Shown: one piece after another, positions 13,024 to 16,750 of the stretch
Layout of the letters: each line of letters starts with the position of its first letter
How positions within the stretch are numbered: the stretch's first letter is position 1
Source: Flavobacteriales bacterium
GTDB lineage: Bacteria > Bacteroidota > Bacteroidia > Flavobacteriales_F > PHOS-HE28
Direction: 5' to 3'
Length of the DNA: 16,750 bases
Assembly (NCBI GenBank): GCA_016705545.1
Contig: JADIYA010000011.1
Span: 1 to 16,750 of the forward strand
Position numbers and translations under genes: made by a program
The notes under the pieces: model-generated
What the model was told of the DNA's origin: nothing
What the model saw: the letters and a program-made list of their open reading frames with translations, nothing else
Databases searched by the model: none

Positions 13024-13947
13024 TCACTCCACCACCACGGCGATCCGCTTCGCCGCAGCACCGCTGCCCAGCTCCAGCACATAGCCGCCCGGCGCCAGGG
13101 CACGCACATCGAAGGTGAGCGATCCGTTGGAGCCGGAGCGCTTGGCCAAGGCCACGCGGCCCATGGCATCGAGCAGCCGCACGTCCGTGCTGGCCGACAC
13201 CCCGGTAACCGTCATGGTCTCATCGGCTGGTTGCGGATAGACACGCAGGCCCATGGCCACGGCATCGGCTACGCCCACCGTGCCGAAGTACACGGGCGCG
13301 CTCGTGCTCTGGCATCCGTTCGCATCGGTGATGGTCACGCTGTAGTTGCCGTTGGCCAACGGAGCCCACTCCTGTTCGGTGGCACCGGCGATGAGCTCGC
13401 CATCGAGGTACCACTGGTACGTTGTAGCGGGCGTGGAGCTCATGGTCATGCCCAGGTTCGTCACCACGGGCATGGCAGGCGCATCGAGCACATCGATGGC
13501 CACGGTGGTGTCGTGCGCGCAACCTAAGGCGTCGGTGCCGTAAACGGTCCAGGTGAAATCGCTCGGCGGCCAGGCGCTGATGGCATCGCCGGTGTTGCCG
13601 CTGATGAAGAGGTTCGGGCTCCACTGGTAGTTGAGCGCGCCCACTGCGCTGAGCGCCGCGGTATCGCCGGGGCACAGGGTATTGTCCACAGCCGAGGCGA
13701 TCACCGTGGGCAGCTCATGCACGGTCACCGTCACCGCATCGTCGTCTTGGCAGCCGTTGGCATCGGTGACCACTACGGTATAGGTGGTGGTCTCGGTGAC
13801 CGTGACCACCGGGTTCGTGATGGCGGGGTTGCTCAATCCGGTGCTGGGCGACCATTGGTAGCTGCTCCCTCCGGAGGCTTGCAGCTGCCCGGTCTGCCCG
13901 ATGCAGACATCCTCATCCGGCCCGGCCGAGGCGTTGGGCAGGGGCAT
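13024..13947 (-). CDS. Ig/PKD-repeat surface adhesin with T9SS domain, intact C-terminal part
   Basis: These 307 codons are the unbroken 3' part of a longer gene starting at 14655; the ATG at 13947 is internal. There are three Ig-like units of the SprB/adhesin kind: 'PNASAGPDEDVCIGQTGQLQ' with 'YQWSPSTGLS' and 'TTTYTVVVTDANGC' (4-76); 'LCPGDTAALSAVGALNYQWS' with 'FTWTVYGTDALGC' (90-153); and 'TTYQWYLDGELIAGATEQ' with 'NGNYSVTITDANGC' (175-221). The T9SS type A domain follows: 'YPQP' at 237-240, 'LLDAMGRVAL' near 259 and 'LAPGGYVLEL' near 285. The protein is probably secreted and held at the surface, with a role in adhesion or matrix binding. The family is confident; the ligand is unknown. Confidence 0.82.
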   Translation of the reverse strand: MPLPNASAGPDEDVCIGQTGQLQASGGSSYQWSPSTGLSNPAITNPVVTVTETTTYTVVVTDANGCQDDDAVTVTVHELPTVIASAVDNTLCPGDTAALSAVGALNYQWSPNLFISGNTGDAISAWPPSDFTWTVYGTDALGCAHDTTVAIDVLDAPAMPVVTNLGMTMSSTPATTYQWYLDGELIAGATEQEWAPLANGNYSVTITDANGCQSTSAPVYFGTVGVADAVAMGLRVYPQPADETMTVTGVSASTDVRLLDAMGRVALAKRSGSNGSLTFDVRALAPGGYVLELGSGAAAKRIAVVVE

Positions 13948-14655
13948 GCACGATGATGTAGTTGCTCAACTGCAGCTCATCAGGGCCGTTCGCGGTCACC
14001 ACGCTCAGCACCACATCGAAGCTCCTGGGTTGGGGTACAGCACCAGCGGATCCGGCTCGGTGCTCGTGGTGGGTACGCCGCCCTCGAAGTACCACACGTA
14101 GCTGCTGGGCGATCCCCAAACTGGCGTCGGTGAATTGCACCGAACCGCCGGGGCAGAAAGCTCACATCGCTGGCGGTGAAGCTGGCGGCGTGCGCATCAT
14201 ACCCAAGGTGAGCCCGCTCACCACCGGGTCGTTGGTGAAGGAGCAGCCCACGCCCGGATAGCACGAATCCTGCACGCGCACGCGGCCGGTGACCGAGCCT
14301 ACGCCGGTGGCGATCGCGTTGGTGAGGTTGGCGTTCGAGATGTTCGCCGTGCGGTTGAAGGTGGTGCACTCGGTCACGTTGCCGGTCTCGTAATAGACCT
14401 GCGTCCACACGTCCGCGCCGGTCTCCAGTTCGATCTGATCTGCTGCTTCCGCCGAAGACCTGCTGCCAGCAGGCCAGCCAGCCGAAATCGAGCGAGGCGC
14501 CGCCGCCCGTGGGTGCGGTGGTGTTCAGGAAGGTGAACCCACCCAGCTGTTGAGCTGCGAGCCTTGGATGTTCGGCAGCGTCTGCGAATACGGGATCGCG
14601 CGCTGGCATGCACGCACGTGAACAGGAAGAGGATGGCAAGGAGAGGCGATTGCAT
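13948..14655 (-). pseudogene. 5' part of the adhesin gene, broken by many frameshifts
   Basis: It begins with a signal peptide at 14655 (MQSPLLAILFLFTCVHA). Pieces of one protein are found by hopping frames: 'RAIPYSQTLPNIQGSQLNSW', then 'GFTFLNTTAPTGGGASLDFG', then 'WTQVYYETGNVTECTTFNRT' up to 'GVGCSFTNDPVVSGLTLG', then 'ASFTASDVSF', 'CPGGSVQFTDASLG', 'SYVWYFEGGVPTTSTEPDP' (a PKD domain), then 'SFDVVLSVVTANGPDELQL' and 'NYIIVH', which leads to the intact part. I count about eight slips in 700 bp, each one or two bases. The density contrasts with the clean 924 bp after it. This pattern fits poor consensus sequence better than natural decay, because every fragment keeps sense. Confidence 0.65.
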
Positions 14656-14846
14656 GGCAGGGTGCGTTGTGTGTTCGGCGAATTAACGCAATCGCTTCCG
14701 GCGGCATGACCGGTTCGTCACTGCTGTGAAGGCTGAGCAGGGGATACCTGGTGCTCCACAGATCATCCGTCTTCGGGAACTTGCCGTGCTGGGGAGCGCG
14801 AGAATGCCAGCACCCTGCGCCTCACCAAACCGGCCCCTGCCGGGCC
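14656..14846. other. Intergenic region between two minus-strand genes
   Basis: No gene or clear hairpin was found. The stretch must hold the end of the propeller-helical gene's transcript and the promoter of the adhesin gene; on the minus strand GTTAATTCG near 14681-14689 is a poor -7 candidate. Confidence 0.3.
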
Positions 14847-16750
14847 TCAGAGACCGTGGCGCACCCGATAGGCGGGTATCAGGCCTTCCAGTTGCTGCAC
14901 GGCGTAATTCACTTCCCGGTGCGCATCGTGGAACCGCTCCACGGCCTCGTTGTAGGTCTCGTGCGCATAGGAGCCGGTGATGATCTCGCCGAGGCCCTCG
15001 ATGGTGTTCATCAGGTACATGCCTTCGAGCAGCGCCTTCATGTACGCGTCGTACAGCCGGCTGCGATCGGGAGGAATGCCTTAACGCCTCCATGCGCGCC
15101 TTCTCCTTCAGCATCCAGGGGCGGTAATTGTCGCGGATATCCTGCAGCACCACCAGGCCGGTGGCGGCGTTGCGCGAGGTGCCGATGTGGTGCACCCAGC
15201 CGTTGCTCGCGGCCATGAACGCGTTCCATTCGGCGATATTGGCCTGCTCGGCTGCGAAGACCTCCGCTGCGCGATCGTCCATCGCCGGATAACCATCGCG
15301 CGTGGCGTAGGAGGCAGGCAGCGCGCGCGGCCAGCGCGTTGCGCGCGGCGTACGCTTCCAGTTCCGCATCGAGCAGCTCCTGCGCATCGCGCAGGTTGCC
15401 TAAAGGCCAGGACCGTCTGCGTCTCCAGGCGATCCTGTTCCTCTTCGTCCTTGCTCCGCTGCTTTACCGGCTACCTGGGCCGACATGCCTTCAGCGCTCT
15501 TGCGCCAAAGCTCGAGCGCGGTGCCGAATCGATCGGCTAGCCGGTTCGTGCGCTTGGGTGCGATGCGCTCCACGCTGTCAATGGCGGCGCCCGCCCACGT
15601 TTTCAGCGCAGCGCTCGCGCTGCTCACCCGCTTGCTGTTCGCCTCGTTGCTGGCCACGTTGTAGTTGCGGTAGGCCTTTACCAGCGCAGCGGTTTTAGTG
15701 TAGTAATCAGGCTCGAGCCGCTGGAACAACGACCATAGCGCGGACGCCGATGCATCCTGTTGGGGATAGCCGTCCATGGCCCGATCGAATTCCGCCCACG
15801 GAAAGTCACCATCGCCCGGTACGTGCGCGCGTGCAGCAGGCCGGTGCGGTCGCAGGCCAGGTTGTAGAGATGCGTCATGCCGCTGAAATCCTTCTGCACC
15901 GCCCTTTCCGGGGTTCCCTTGTACCAGCGCAGGCGGTCTTCTTTCAGCAGGCAAGGCGCTGCGATCACCCGCTTCGTCGCCCGCTTGGTCAGGAGGAAGA
16001 GGCGTCCATCTGACCTGCGCACAGGTCCTCGACGTCCTGCTTGATCGGCACATCGGCCCCTTTGAGCGGCTTCCAGGCGTTGCCGTCCCAACGGTACAGC
16101 GCGGTCTTCGCTTCGCTGTAAGAGCTGCGCGCCACATTGCATACCAAGGTGCCATCACTCAAGTAAACGAATCGGTCAACATGCATTCCGTCCATGGCCT
16201 CGCCCATGGGCGCCCACGCATTGTTCACGAAGCGGTATGCACCGGCATCGTTGTTCATGTCCCCATCGGCGATGAGCGCGCCGTCTGCATCGAGCAGCAA
16301 GGCGTGCATCTCCTTCGTGCCTGGCGGAAGCGGCAGTTCCGAATACGTCTTGCCATCCCAGCGCACCATCACGGATCGCCGCTCCGTATCGTGCCAGGAG
16401 CGGAACCAGATCGCATCGGGCCTCCAGCGCCACCGGGATCGTAGATGCTGCTCCAGCCTTTGGGCAGCGCAGGCAAGAGGGACCAAGCGCCGTTCACGCG
16501 CTGCAGAAGGCCGTGGACATCTTTCTTCGGATTGCCTCATCCTCGAACGCGAGGTACAGGTTGCCGAGCCGACCGGTGCATGCGGCGGTGAACTCCCCTC
16601 TGGCCGGAGCGTCGTCCGGGTTGGGCTGCTCCACCAAGTAGCCGTGTGGATGGCTATCCAGGCACGCTGGTCCTTGTGGCCCACCAGGAGCAGGTCGCCA
16701 TTGGGCAGGATGCAGACGGCCCTGCTGCTCTGGGCACCGGCCTGCTGGGC
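14847..16750 (-). pseudogene. Large propeller-plus-helical protein, 5' partial and heavily frameshifted
   Basis: The gene enters from the right edge on the minus strand. Its first 700 bp (to about 16000) spell beta-propeller-like strands in shifting frames: 'AVCILPNGDLLLVGHKDQRA', 'GRLGNLYLAFEDEAI', 'GLLQRVNGAWSLLPALPKGW', 'MVRWDGKTYSELPLPPGTKE', 'HALLLDADGALIADGDMNND', 'VDRFVYLSDGTLVCNVARSS' and 'ALYRWDGNAWKPLKG'. The second part is helical: 'SGMTHLYNLACDRTG', 'ALWSLFQRLEPDYYTKTAAL', 'ALKTWAGAAIDSVERI', 'AQELLDAELEAYAARNALAA', 'FAAEQANIAEWNAFMAAS' and 'MKALLEGMYLMNTIEGLGEI', ending 'PAYRVRHGL' at 14847. At least eight slips break it. No T9SS domain is seen at the end and no family is recognised. 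A propeller sensor joined to a helical scaffold is the best description. Confidence 0.6.

Overview
The window looks like GC-rich chromosomal DNA from a member of the Bacteroidota, probably an uncultured Flavobacteriales-type organism. The evidence is: at least five proteins carry or end in a type IX secretion (T9SS) type A C-terminal sorting domain (a Y/F/W-P-N-P or P-Q-P start, a 'D.xGR.v' middle and a 'G.Y.L.L' finish); start codons lack clear Shine-Dalgarno sites; and several genes have Bacteroidota-type promoters (TAnnTTTG, in two cases with an upstream TTG/TTTG at 19-21 nt). No rRNA, tRNA or CRISPR array was seen.

Left part (1-5081, + strand): the 3' end of a CBM9-like secreted T9SS protein; an exported HtrA-like serine protease with C-terminal TPR-like helices; a 613-bp gene-free stretch holding two strong hairpins; and a large secreted protein built of about 14 short beta-propeller-like repeats ending in a T9SS domain, split by one frameshift in a run of G.

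Middle (5082-10853): more secreted T9SS proteins (an 'xWNYxxL'-type protein; a beta-helix protein followed 4 bp later by its 'DPGFGNGT' repeat partner), a minus-strand tubby/LURP-one-like protein, a 60-aa membrane protein, and a translationally coupled pair of a four-TM protein and an exported cupin. The spaces between them are filled with a dispersed repeat family: four copies of a ~90-bp element, two copies of a 40-bp GC-rich hairpin module placed just before it, and several GCAGG...CCTGC hairpins. Next to one copy is a short relic of a REP-associated tyrosine transposase (RAYT), which suggests that the repeats are REP-like elements.

Right part (10854-16750): a minus-strand gene of unknown function with a broken or uncertain 5' end; a toxin-antitoxin pair (helical antitoxin plus PIN-domain toxin, the toxin frameshifted); a frameshifted small four-TM protein with a well-formed promoter; a PKD/Ig-like T9SS adhesin whose last 307 codons are intact but whose first 700 bp are shattered by about eight frameshifts; and a large propeller-plus-helical protein running off the right edge with many frameshifts. 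The steep rise of indels to the right is more likely low-quality consensus near a contig end than real decay, but the sequence alone cannot decide this.

Taken together, the genes describe a cell-surface and secretion region of accessory character, with REP-like repeats between genes. The most unusual structure is the composite, hairpin-bearing intergenic repeat family and its filled and empty forms.
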